Below are positions 8,660-16,481 of a DNA stretch of 64,000 bases, in pieces. The position numbers were made by a program, and so were the translations under genes. Every line of letters starts with the position of its first letter. Positions within the stretch are counted from its first letter, which is position 1. Under the pieces are notes generated by a model that saw only the letters and a list, made by a program, of their open reading frames with translations, was not told the origin of the DNA and made no database searches. Source of the DNA: Streptomyces ambofaciens ATCC 23877 (GTDB lineage: Bacteria > Actinomycetota > Actinomycetes > Streptomycetales > Streptomycetaceae); NCBI RefSeq assembly GCF_001267885.1, contig NZ_CP012382.1, positions 2,839,001 through 2,903,000 on the forward strand, written 5' to 3'.

Positions 8660-8674
8660 CAGGAAAGTTTCCTG
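8660..8674 (+). promoter_or_regulatory. Palindromic operator of the ROK regulator
   Basis: CAGGAAAGTTTCCTG is a 15-bp palindrome (only the central base unpaired) lying at about the transcription start of the promoter at 8621-8649. A/T-centred AGGAAA/TTTCCT palindromes of this form precede ROK-family sugar regulons in Streptomyces, including, as I recall, the CsnR chitosanase system. Binding by the downstream ROK protein is inferred. Confidence 0.7.
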
Positions 8675-8725
8675 ACAGTGGCCGTCACGGGAAGCCGACC
8701 GTTCGAGAGGCAGGTGTGGACACGC

Positions 8726-9940
8726 ATGGCGGGAACCGCCGGCACGCCGGGCACCCCGCGCGTCCTGCGCGCCATGAACGACCGGGCCGCACTCGACCTC
8801 CTGCTGGAGCACGGGCCCCTGTCCCGCACGCGGATCGGCAAGCTCACCGGCCTGTCGAAGCCGACCGCCTCCCAGCTGCTGGCCCGGCTGGAGGCGGCGG
8901 GGCTGGTCCTGGCCGGCGGCACGACCGAGGGACGCCCCGGCCCCGGCGCCCGGCTCTACGAGGTCAACCCGGCCGCCGCCCACGCCGCCGGACTCGACGT
9001 CACCCCGGACCGCATCCTCGCCGCGGTCGCCGACCTCACCGGTCGTACGGTCGGCCGCTACGAGCTGCCCACCCCCGGCCGGCGCGCCGCCGGCCCGGTC
9101 GTCCAGCAGGTCACGGACGCCCTGGACGGTGCGGTGAAGGCGGCCGGACTCGCCCGCGGCGACGTGCACCGCCTGGTCATCGGCACCCCGGGCGCCTTCG
9201 ACCCGGGCACCGGCCGGCTGCGCTACGCCTCGCACCTGCCCGGCTGGCACTCCCCCACCCTCCTCGACGAACTCGCCGCCGCCCTGCCCGTGCCGGTCGA
9301 GTACGAGAACGACGTGAACCTCGCCGCCGTGGCCGAGCAGCGGCTCGGCGCCGCCCGGGGCCACGAGGACTTCGTCCTGCTGTGGAACCAGGAGGGCCTC
9401 GGCGCCGCCCTGGTCCTCGGCGGCCGCCTGCACCGCGGCTGGACCGGCGGCGCGGGGGAGGTCGGGTTCCTGCCGGTGCCGGGCGCCCCGCTGGTGCGCA
9501 AGGTCAGCCGTACCGGCAGTGGCGGCTTCCAGGAGCTGGCCGGCGCGCAGGCCGTCCCGCGACTGGCCCACGAGCTGGGCATCGGCCCCGTGCCGTCCGG
9601 CTCGTACACCGAGTCGGCGGCCGAGCTGCTCACCGCGGCCGCCGCCCGCCCCGGCGACGAACGGCACCACCGCCTGCTCCAGACCTACGCCACCCGGCTC
9701 GCCACCGGCCTCGCCTCCCTCGTCTCCGTCCTGGACCCCGAGCTGGTGGTCCTCAGCGGTTCCGCCCTCACCGCCGGCGGCGAGCCGCTGCGCGCCCTGG
9801 TCCAGGACGAGCTGGAGGAGCTGGCCGCGCCCCGGCCGCGTCTCGTCGTCGGTGAGGTGACCGACGATCCCGTCCTGCGTGGCGCGCTCGTCAGCGCGCT
9901 CGCGACCACCCGCGACGAGGTCTTCGACACCTCGCGCTGA
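8726..9940 (+). CDS. ROK family transcriptional regulator (CsnR-like)
   Basis: 404-residue ROK repressor. An N-terminal winged helix (about 10-75: LSRTRIGKLTGLSKPTASQL as helix-turn-helix) is joined to a sugar-kinase-like ROK domain (about 85-400) with a DxGxx-like start LDVTPDRILAAVADL, an ENDVN box and GGAGEVGF. The zinc-binding CxCGxxGC motif of canonical ROK proteins is absent; that region instead reads VPGAPLVRKVSRTGSGGF. Start: ATG at 8726; GTG at 8714, close behind GAGAGGCAG, is an alternative. Its operator and promoter lie immediately upstream. The order regulator - GH4 - kinase recalls csnR, csnH and csnK of S. coelicolor/lividans, so chitosan-oligosaccharide or other amino-sugar control is the likely role. 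Confidence 0.88.
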   Translation: MAGTAGTPGTPRVLRAMNDRAALDLLLEHGPLSRTRIGKLTGLSKPTASQLLARLEAAGLVLAGGTTEGRPGPGARLYEVNPAAAHAAGLDVTPDRILAAVADLTGRTVGRYELPTPGRRAAGPVVQQVTDALDGAVKAAGLARGDVHRLVIGTPGAFDPGTGRLRYASHLPGWHSPTLLDELAAALPVPVEYENDVNLAAVAEQRLGAARGHEDFVLLWNQEGLGAALVLGGRLHRGWTGGAGEVGFLPVPGAPLVRKVSRTGSGGFQELAGAQAVPRLAHELGIGPVPSGSYTESAAELLTAAAARPGDERHHRLLQTYATRLATGLASLVSVLDPELVVLSGSALTAGGEPLRALVQDELEELAAPRPRLVVGEVTDDPVLRGALVSALATTRDEVFDTSR

Positions 9941-10046
9941 CCCCGCCCTCCGCGTCACCCGTCCCCGCCCACGCCCTGGGAGACCTCGCCATGCCCGGAA
10001 CACCGAGAAAAGACACCACTGACCGGAGTGAAGGGTTGATGACCGC

Positions 10047-11312
10047 ATGAAGCTCACCGTGGTCGGAGGCGGTTCGACCTACACACCCGAACTCGTCGAC
10101 GGATTCGCCCGGTTGCGGGACACGCTGCCCGTCGAGGAACTGGTCCTCGTCGATCCGGCCGCGGACCGGCTGGAGCTGGTGGGGGGCCTCGCCCGCCGCA
10201 TCTTCTCCCGGCAGGGGCACGACGGCAGGATCGTCACCACCTCCGACCTGGACGCGGCCGTGGACGGCACCGACGCGGTCCTGCTCCAGCTGCGCGTCGG
10301 CGGCCAGGCCGCCCGGCAGCAGGACGAGACCTGGCCCCTGGAGTGCGGCTGCGTCGGCCAGGAGACGACCGGCGCCGGCGGCCTCGCCAAGGCGCTGCGC
10401 ACCGTGCCGGTGGTGCTGGACATCGCCGAACGGGTCCGGCGGGCCAACCCCGACGCCTGGATCATCGACTTCACCAACCCGGTCGGCATCGTGACCCGCG
10501 CCCTGCTGCGGGCCGGGCACCGGGCGGTCGGCCTGTGCAACGTGGCGATCGGCCTCCAGCGCAAGTTCGCGGCGCTGCTCGGGGTGGCGCCCGCCGAGGT
10601 CCACCTGGACCACGTCGGCCTCAACCACCTCACCTGGGAGACCGCCGTCCGGCTCGGCGGCCCCGGCGGCGAGGACGTCCTGCCCCGGCTGCTGGCCGAG
10701 CACGGCGACGCCGTCGCCGCCGACCTGCGCCTGCCCCGCCCCCTCCTGGACCGCCTCGGCGTCGTCCCCTCCTACTACCTGCGCTACTACTACGCGCACG
10801 ACGAGGTCGTGGACGAACTGCGCGCCAAGCCGTCCCGGGCCGCCGAGGTGGCGGCGATGGAGCGGCAGCTGCTGGACATGTACGGCGACCCGGCCCTCGA
10901 CGAGAAGCCCGCCCTGCTGGCGAAGCGGGGCGGTGCCTACTACTCGGAGGCGGCCGTCGACCTCGCCGCCGCCCTGCTCGGCGGCGCGGGCTCCCCCTAC
11001 CAGGTGGTGAACACGTACAACCGGGGCACGCTGCCCTTCCTCCCCGACGACGCGGTGATCGAGGTGCCGGCGTCGGTGGGCGCCGAGGGTGCGGTCCCGC
11101 TGCCGGTGGCGCCCGTGGACCCGCTGTACGCGGGCCTGACGGCGAACGTCGCGGCGTACGAGGACCTGGCCCTGGACGCGGCGCTGCGCGGCGGCCGGGA
11201 CCGCGTCTTCCGGGCGCTGCTCGCCCACCCCCTCGTGGGCCAGTACGGCCACGCCGAGCGGCTCACCGACCGGCTGATCGCGCACAACCGGGAGCACCTG
11301 GCGTGGGCCTGA
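10047..11312 (+). CDS. Glycoside hydrolase family 4 (6-phospho-beta-glucosidase type)
   Basis: 421-residue cytoplasmic GH4 enzyme, an NAD-dependent and metal-dependent glycosidase that works by an oxidation-elimination route. It starts with the Rossmann motif KLTVVGGGSTYTPEL. The metal ligands are present as Cys164 in GLCNVAIG and His194 in GLNHLTW, with the family segment DFTNPVGIVT before them. It follows the ROK regulator with a gap of 106 bases and its stop overlaps the sugar-kinase start by ten bases. In the csn locus this enzyme and the kinase process imported (GlcN)n; here no transporter gene lies between. Phospho- or non-phospho-substrate cannot be decided from sequence alone. Confidence 0.9.
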   Translation: MKLTVVGGGSTYTPELVDGFARLRDTLPVEELVLVDPAADRLELVGGLARRIFSRQGHDGRIVTTSDLDAAVDGTDAVLLQLRVGGQAARQQDETWPLECGCVGQETTGAGGLAKALRTVPVVLDIAERVRRANPDAWIIDFTNPVGIVTRALLRAGHRAVGLCNVAIGLQRKFAALLGVAPAEVHLDHVGLNHLTWETAVRLGGPGGEDVLPRLLAEHGDAVAADLRLPRPLLDRLGVVPSYYLRYYYAHDEVVDELRAKPSRAAEVAAMERQLLDMYGDPALDEKPALLAKRGGAYYSEAAVDLAAALLGGAGSPYQVVNTYNRGTLPFLPDDAVIEVPASVGAEGAVPLPVAPVDPLYAGLTANVAAYEDLALDAALRGGRDRVFRALLAHPLVGQYGHAERLTDRLIAHNREHLAWA

Positions 11313-12274
11313 CCGCGAGCGTCCTCGCCGTCGACGCGGGCAACAGCAAGACCGACGTGGCCGTGGTGACGGCCGGCGGGGAGGTGCTCGCCACGGCCCG
11401 CGGCGGCCCCTTCCGTCCGCCCGCCGTGGGTGTCGAGCGGGCCGTGGACGCCCTCGGGGAGGTGGTGACGCGGGCCTTCGCCGCGGCCGGCGTCACCTCC
11501 GTCGAACAGGTGTCGGCGTGTCTGGCCAACGCCGACCTGCCGGTGGAGGAGGAGCGGTTGGCCGCCGCGCTGGGCGCGCGCGGGTGGGGCGCGGGCGTGG
11601 ACGTGCGCAACGACACCTTCGCGGTGCTGCGCGCCGGTGTCGACGAGCCGCGCGGCGTCGCGGTCGTGTGCGGGGCCGGCGTCAACTGCGTCGGCATGCG
11701 CCCCGACGGCCGCACCGCCCGCTTCCCGGCCCTCGGGCGGCTGTCCGGCGACTGGGGCGGCGGCTGGGGGCTGGCCGAGGAGGCGCTGTGGCACGCGGCA
11801 CGGGCGGAGGACGGACGCGGGGGGCCCACGGAACTGGCCCGCGCCCTGCCCGCCCACTTCGGGCTCTGCTCGATGTACGCCCTCATCGAGGCCCTGCACC
11901 TGCGGCACATCGAGCCCGCCCGGCGGCACGAGCTGACCCCCGTGCTGTTCGCCACGGCGTCCGAGGGCGACCCGCTCGCCCGGGGGATCGTCGACCGGCA
12001 GGCCGACGAGGTGGTGGCCATGGCCGTGGTGGCGCTGGACCGGCTGGACCTGCTGGCCGAGGAGACGCCGGTCCTGCTGGGCGGCAGCGTCCTGGCGGCA
12101 CGGCACCCGCGGCTCGACGGCCGGGTGCGGGAACTGCTGGCGGCCCGCGCCCCCGAGGCCGTACCGCGGGTGGTGACGGCGCGGCCGGTCCTGGGCGCGG
12201 CGCTGCTGGGCCTGGACCGCGTGGGGGCCGCCCCCGGGGCCCGGGCGCGGGTGCGGGCGCACTTCGACGCGTGA
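11303..12274 (+). CDS. BadF/BadG/BcrA/BcrD-type N-acetylglucosamine (amino-sugar) kinase
   Basis: 323-residue sugar kinase of the ASKHA fold. Phosphate-binding loop 1 is VLAVDAGNSKTDVAVV near the N-terminus. Further motifs are NDTFAVL, GAGVNCVG with GRLSGDWGGGWGL (the N-acetylglucosamine-kinase adenosine/sugar region) and LLGGSV near the C-terminus. The GTG at 11303 overlaps the end of the GH4 gene by ten bases, so the two products are probably made together: glycosidase frees an amino sugar and this enzyme phosphorylates it. The position matches csnK of the chitosan operon. Substrate (GlcN or GlcNAc) inferred. Confidence 0.88.
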   Translation: MGLTASVLAVDAGNSKTDVAVVTAGGEVLATARGGPFRPPAVGVERAVDALGEVVTRAFAAAGVTSVEQVSACLANADLPVEEERLAAALGARGWGAGVDVRNDTFAVLRAGVDEPRGVAVVCGAGVNCVGMRPDGRTARFPALGRLSGDWGGGWGLAEEALWHAARAEDGRGGPTELARALPAHFGLCSMYALIEALHLRHIEPARRHELTPVLFATASEGDPLARGIVDRQADEVVAMAVVALDRLDLLAEETPVLLGGSVLAARHPRLDGRVRELLAARAPEAVPRVVTARPVLGAALLGLDRVGAAPGARARVRAHFDA

Positions 12275-12411
12275 GGTTCCGGAGCCCCGGAGCCCCGGGC
12301 GCGGCCGGACGCGCACCCGGCCCGTCCGGTCGCTCCGGGTCCGGTCCGGCCCTCGCCCCCGAAGGGAACCGAACCGCTTCCGGCGGCGTATTCATGGGCA
12401 GGGGTGGTGCG

Positions 12412-12431
12412 TTGCTCCGGGATCGGAGCAA
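12412..12431. promoter_or_regulatory. Inverted repeat upstream of the signalling operon
   Basis: TTGCTCC and GGAGCAA flank six bases in the 235-base gap between the sugar kinase and the GlnX-like gene. It lies 79 bases before the next start codon. It could be the end of the sugar operon or an operator for the signalling operon; there is no T-run to favour a terminator. Confidence 0.45.
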
Positions 12432-12509
12432 GATCGGGTGAAGGCCGGTGCGAATGTCGTCGCGGGCAGCGATACTTGCGGCGACGGATGACCACGGGGG
12501 AGGTCAGCA

Positions 12510-13967
12510 GTGACTGGACCGCAGAAGGGCGGCGCGGCGCCACCGCCCGGCGCCGGCGCGCCCACCCTGCCCGCCGTGCCGTCGCCGCCCCGGCCGCTTC
12601 CGGAGCAGCGGTCCGGCGGCGCCGCCCCCGCCGTCCCCCCGCCGCCGGCGCCCCGGCGCACCGCCTTCGCCGAGGGCGTGGACCGGCTCCGCGCGGCGGC
12701 CGTGACCGAGCCGGGGCGGCTGCGGATCATCGGCGCGCTGCTCGCCGCGCTCGTCGTCGCCTTCGGCGCCGTGACCGCCTGGCAGATGAACGAGCGGTCC
12801 GCCGCCGCGGACGACGTGCTGAACCGCAGCCAGCCGCTGAGTTCGGCCGCGGCCGGCGTCTACCGCTCACTCGCGGAGGCCAACACCGCCGCGTCCAGCG
12901 GCTTCCTCGCCGGCGGCCAGGAGACGAAGGCGGCCCGCGAGGAGTACGAGAGCGCCGTCCGGGCGGCAGCGGAGGGGCTCGTGAAAGCCGCCGCGGACTC
13001 CGAGGCCGACTCCCCCGCCGAGGCGACCATCACCGAACTCAACCGCCTCCTGCCCGAGTACAAGGGCCTGGTCGAGCGGGCCCGCACCTACAACCGGCAG
13101 GGCTTCCCGGTCGGCGGCGCCTACCTGCGCTACGCCAACGAGAAGATGCAGAAGCAGATGCTCCCCGCGGCGGAGGACCTCTACACGAGCGAGAACCGGC
13201 GGCTCGGCGCCGACTACGCCGACGCGAAGCCCTACCCCTGGGCGGCGATCGCCCTCGGTGTCCTGGCCCTCGCGGCCCTGGGCTGGGCACAGCACCGCAA
13301 CTACCGGCGCACCCACCGCGTCCTGAACCACGGACTGGTCGCCGCGACGGCCGCGTCCGCGATCGTCCTGCTCTGGCTGGTCGCCGGCCACAGCGTCGCC
13401 CGGTCGAGCCTGAACGACTCCCACGCGCACGGAGTGCGCTCCCTGACCGCGCTCAACGGGGCCCGCATCGCCTCCCTCAAGGCCCGGGGCAACGAGAACC
13501 TCACCCTGGTGGCGCGCGGCGCGGAGACGAGGAAGGTGGGCGACAAGACCTACGACGCCTACGACCTCGACTTCGAGAAGAACATGAAGGCCCTCGGCGA
13601 GGGCCTGGCCGAGGCACGGCGGCTCGCCGACGACGAGGCGGGCGAGCGGCCGGTCGACAGGGCGAACGGCAACATGACGGAGTGGAAGAAGCGGCACGCC
13701 TCGGCCCGTGAACAGGACGAGAACGGCAACTACCAGCAGGCGCTGGACCTCGTGATAGGCGGCGAGGGCGCCACCGCCGATTGCTTCGACGGCGTGGACG
13801 ACTCGCTCGACACCGCGCTCGGGCACGAGGAGGCCGAGTTCGAGCGGGCGGCGGGCGACGGTCTGGACGCGATGCGGCCCCTGCCGCTCGTCGCCGGCGT
13901 CCTGGCCGCACTCGGCGTGGCCGGTGCGCTCCTGGGCATCGGCCGCAGGCTGTCGGAGTACCGGTGA
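12510..13967 (+). CDS. GlnX-like four-TM sensor membrane protein
   Basis: 485-residue membrane protein, first gene of the signalling cluster. A Pro-rich cytoplasmic N-terminus (1-65) is followed by TM1 (71-92), an extracytoplasmic helical domain (about 93-240), TM2 (242-260) and TM3 (272-293) with a short cytoplasmic turn, a second extracytoplasmic helical domain (about 294-455) and TM4 (457-477). Two four-helix-bundle sensor domains between four TM segments is the plan of mycobacterial GlnX (Rv0412c), which relays amino-acid binding by GlnH to the kinase PknG. The next gene is a GlnH-like binding protein and a PknG-like kinase follows, so I infer the same role. The GTG start has GGGGGAGG eight bases upstream. 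Confidence 0.72.
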   Translation: MTGPQKGGAAPPPGAGAPTLPAVPSPPRPLPEQRSGGAAPAVPPPPAPRRTAFAEGVDRLRAAAVTEPGRLRIIGALLAALVVAFGAVTAWQMNERSAAADDVLNRSQPLSSAAAGVYRSLAEANTAASSGFLAGGQETKAAREEYESAVRAAAEGLVKAAADSEADSPAEATITELNRLLPEYKGLVERARTYNRQGFPVGGAYLRYANEKMQKQMLPAAEDLYTSENRRLGADYADAKPYPWAAIALGVLALAALGWAQHRNYRRTHRVLNHGLVAATAASAIVLLWLVAGHSVARSSLNDSHAHGVRSLTALNGARIASLKARGNENLTLVARGAETRKVGDKTYDAYDLDFEKNMKALGEGLAEARRLADDEAGERPVDRANGNMTEWKKRHASAREQDENGNYQQALDLVIGGEGATADCFDGVDDSLDTALGHEEAEFERAAGDGLDAMRPLPLVAGVLAALGVAGALLGIGRRLSEYR

Positions 13968-14025
13968 AGCGGGGCTCGGGCCCGGCGGCCGATGGGAGAG
14001 GATGCCCGTGGAAGGGGGCGTGAGG

Positions 14026-15072
14026 ATGCGCGCACAACGGCTCCGTACGGGACTGAAGGGCTGGGGCGGTGTGGGGGCGATGGCCTTCGCCTGCTCCCTC
14101 GCGGTGCTGTTCGCCTGCCTCCTGCCGGTGCTCCGCTCGCACGGCACGGGCGGGGAGACCGGTGCGGGCGGCCACGGCGTCACCCGGGGCGGCCAGGCGC
14201 GGGCCGCGCAGGAGTGCGCGGAACCCGAGAAGCAGACCCTGGCCCCGTCCGACGCCGACGGCCCCACCATCGACGAGATCCAGAACCGGCAGGGCGAGAA
14301 GCGCAAGCTGATCGTCGGCGTCGACCAGAACAGCTACCGCTGGGGCTACCGCGACCCGAACAGCGGCGGCGACGCCGAGCTGGAGGGCTTCGACATCGAT
14401 CTGGCGCACCGCATAGCGCAGGACCTCCTCGGCGACCCGGACGCCGTGCAGTTCAAGGCGATCCCCACCAACCAGCGCGAGCCCGCGATCGAGAACGGCC
14501 GGGTCGACATGGTGGTCCGCACGATGACCATCAACTGCGCACGCCTGGAGAAGGTCGCCTTCTCGGCACCGTACTTCAGGACCGGCCAGCAGCTGCTGGC
14601 CCCCAAGTCCTCGGCGATCACCGGCTACGACGGCACGCTCGCCGGCAAGAAGATCTGCACGGCGGCGGGTTCCACCGCGCTCAGCACACTGGAGCAGGAC
14701 CGCGAGGACGGCAGGCTGGCCGCCGACACCGACCTGGGCACCACCGTGCCCAACCAACTCGACTGCCTGGTGCGGCTCCAGCTCGGCGAGGTCGACGCGG
14801 TGGTCACCGACGGCGCGCTCGCCGCCAGCCAGGCCGCGCAGGACCCGACGGTCCAGCTCAAGGGCGACGCCTTCACCACGGAGTACTACGGCGTGGCGAT
14901 GAAGAAGGACGCCGACGATCTGGTACGCCGGGTCAACCACGTCCTCCGGGAATGGCGCGCGGACGAGTCCGGGGGCTGGCAGGACTCGTACGACGCGTGG
15001 CTGAAGCCGACGATGGGGGACGACGCGGCGAAGTCGGAGCCGCCGGCCCCGGAGTATCTGCGCACGAGCTGA
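14026..15072 (+). CDS. GlnH-like periplasmic-type solute-binding protein
   Basis: 348-residue family 3 extracellular solute-binding protein (amino-acid type). An N-terminal hydrophobic segment (about 12-37) would anchor or export it; LFAC resembles a lipobox but is poor. The binding fold runs from LIVGVDQNSYRWGYRDP to the C-terminus, with GFDIDLAHRIAQDLLG, NGRVDMVVRTMTIN, AYF-like SAPYFRTGQQLL and GEVDAVVTDGA, all typical of glutamate/glutamine-binding proteins. No permease or ATPase gene is nearby, so it is more likely a sensor subunit than an importer, as for mycobacterial GlnH. Start at ATG 14026 behind GAAGGGGG; GTG 14020 and ATG 14002 are in frame alternatives. Confidence 0.85.
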   Translation: MRAQRLRTGLKGWGGVGAMAFACSLAVLFACLLPVLRSHGTGGETGAGGHGVTRGGQARAAQECAEPEKQTLAPSDADGPTIDEIQNRQGEKRKLIVGVDQNSYRWGYRDPNSGGDAELEGFDIDLAHRIAQDLLGDPDAVQFKAIPTNQREPAIENGRVDMVVRTMTINCARLEKVAFSAPYFRTGQQLLAPKSSAITGYDGTLAGKKICTAAGSTALSTLEQDREDGRLAADTDLGTTVPNQLDCLVRLQLGEVDAVVTDGALAASQAAQDPTVQLKGDAFTTEYYGVAMKKDADDLVRRVNHVLREWRADESGGWQDSYDAWLKPTMGDDAAKSEPPAPEYLRTS

Positions 15073-15130
15073 CCGACCCCCGCACCGCAGGGAACAGCAC
15101 GCACAAGTCCGCGACAGCGAGAGGTGATCG

Positions 15131-16459
15131 ATGGGCGACACGGATCCCACCGGGCCGGTGATGGACCGGGACGAGGTGGACCGTGCGCTGGCGCGGCTCG
15201 GCGCGGAGCACGAGGCGATCGAGACCTCGCTCCTCGCCCTCCAGGACCACGCGGGCCGCAGACTCCTCGAGGGCGCCGCCCTGACGGGGGTGACCGCCGA
15301 GCGCTGGAGCGCCGCGGAGGCGTCGATCACCCTGCTGTGGAACTGCTTCGACGCCTACACGAGAGCGCTGCGCACCGCCCGGGAGATCCGCTCCCGGCGC
15401 CGCTGGTCCAGCCGCGAGGACCTGGCCGAGCTGACCGAGCTGCTGCGCGGCGAGGCCGTCACGATGGCCGGGGGCGCCGCCGCCACGGCGGGCGCGCCCG
15501 ACGGCGGTCCGGGCCGCCTGAGCGAGCGGTACTCGCTGGCGACGCTGGTGGACCGGATGAACCAGCTGTACGCCGCCTCCCTCGACATGGTGGTCGCCGC
15601 CGACGCGGTGTGGTCGGCGCTGCCCGCGCGGATCGATCTGCTCGCCGCGGAGCTCCGGCGCACCCGCGAACTCGCGCACTCCGTGGGCGTCCGCCCCGGC
15701 GAGCACCCGGCCGGCGACGACCTGGAGCGGATCACCCGCACCCTGACGAGGCTGCGCGAGCAGGTGGTGTCCGACCCGCTGGCCTTCTGGACACCGGCGG
15801 AGGGCAGTTCGGCGCCCGGGGGCGGCCGTCCGGACACCACGGTCTACGACCGGGAGGCACGCGCCCTGGAGGACGTGCGCCGCGAGATCGACGCCGTGCT
15901 GGCCGTGCGCCAGGACGCGGAGCAGCGGATCGTGCGGCTGCGGGACGTGCTCTCCCGGGCGGACCGCACGCTCGCGGAGGCCCGTACCGCGCGCGGCGAG
16001 GTGCTGGCGAAGATCGCCGCGACGGAGGTGCCGGTCGTCAGCGGGCCGCCGACCGCGCTGCAGGAGCAGCTCGCGGCGGCCGCCGAGTACCGCCGGCACG
16101 CCCAGTGGCACCGCCTGTCGCCGCTCCTGGAGTCCCTGGAGGAGAAGGCGGAGGACGAACTGCTGCGCGCCCGCGAGTCGCTGACGGCGGTCACCGCGCC
16201 GCTCGCGGTCCGCGCGGAGCTGCGCGGCCGGCTCGACGCCTACAAGGCGAAGGTGGCCCGGCTCGGCCACGCCGAGGACCCCGAGCTGGCCGAGAAGTAC
16301 GAGAAGGCGCGCCGCATGCTGTGGAGCGCGCCCTGCGACCTGCGCGTCGCCGGGCAGGCCGTGCTGCGCTACCAGCACGCGGCGGCCGAACTGCTCGGCT
16401 CCGCCCCGCGCGTGCCCGGTCAGGGCGGGCCGGTGGACCGGACGGGGCCCGGCGTATGA
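15131..16459 (+). CDS. Uncharacterised coiled-coil protein of the PknG-like cluster
   Basis: 442 residues, no signal peptide or TM segment. It is nearly all helical, with Ala/Glu/Arg-rich heptad stretches at about 240-330 (VYDREARALEDVRREI onward) and 340-400 (LLESLEEKAEDELLRARESL). I do not recognise a catalytic motif. It lies 58 bases after the GlnH-like gene and 22 before the PknG-like kinase, in the same direction, with AGAGGTG before the ATG. Mycobacterial glnX-glnH-pknG operons have no gene here, so it is a cluster-specific addition. A scaffold or adaptor linking the membrane sensor to the kinase would fit, but that is only context. Confidence 0.65.
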   Translation: MGDTDPTGPVMDRDEVDRALARLGAEHEAIETSLLALQDHAGRRLLEGAALTGVTAERWSAAEASITLLWNCFDAYTRALRTAREIRSRRRWSSREDLAELTELLRGEAVTMAGGAAATAGAPDGGPGRLSERYSLATLVDRMNQLYAASLDMVVAADAVWSALPARIDLLAAELRRTRELAHSVGVRPGEHPAGDDLERITRTLTRLREQVVSDPLAFWTPAEGSSAPGGGRPDTTVYDREARALEDVRREIDAVLAVRQDAEQRIVRLRDVLSRADRTLAEARTARGEVLAKIAATEVPVVSGPPTALQEQLAAAAEYRRHAQWHRLSPLLESLEEKAEDELLRARESLTAVTAPLAVRAELRGRLDAYKAKVARLGHAEDPELAEKYEKARRMLWSAPCDLRVAGQAVLRYQHAAAELLGSAPRVPGQGGPVDRTGPGV

Positions 16460-16481
16460 GCGACCACGGGGAGGGGCCGGC

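Noticed and set aside
8714..8725. GTG at 8714 as start of the ROK regulator
   Set aside because: Not excluded; GAGAGGCAG is very close to it. ATG 8726 was preferred as the conventional codon at the usual protein start. Adds only four residues.
13924..14025. Upstream extension of the GlnH-like protein to 13924
   Set aside because: The extra part overlaps the end of the GlnX-like gene and would put charged residues before the signal/anchor segment.
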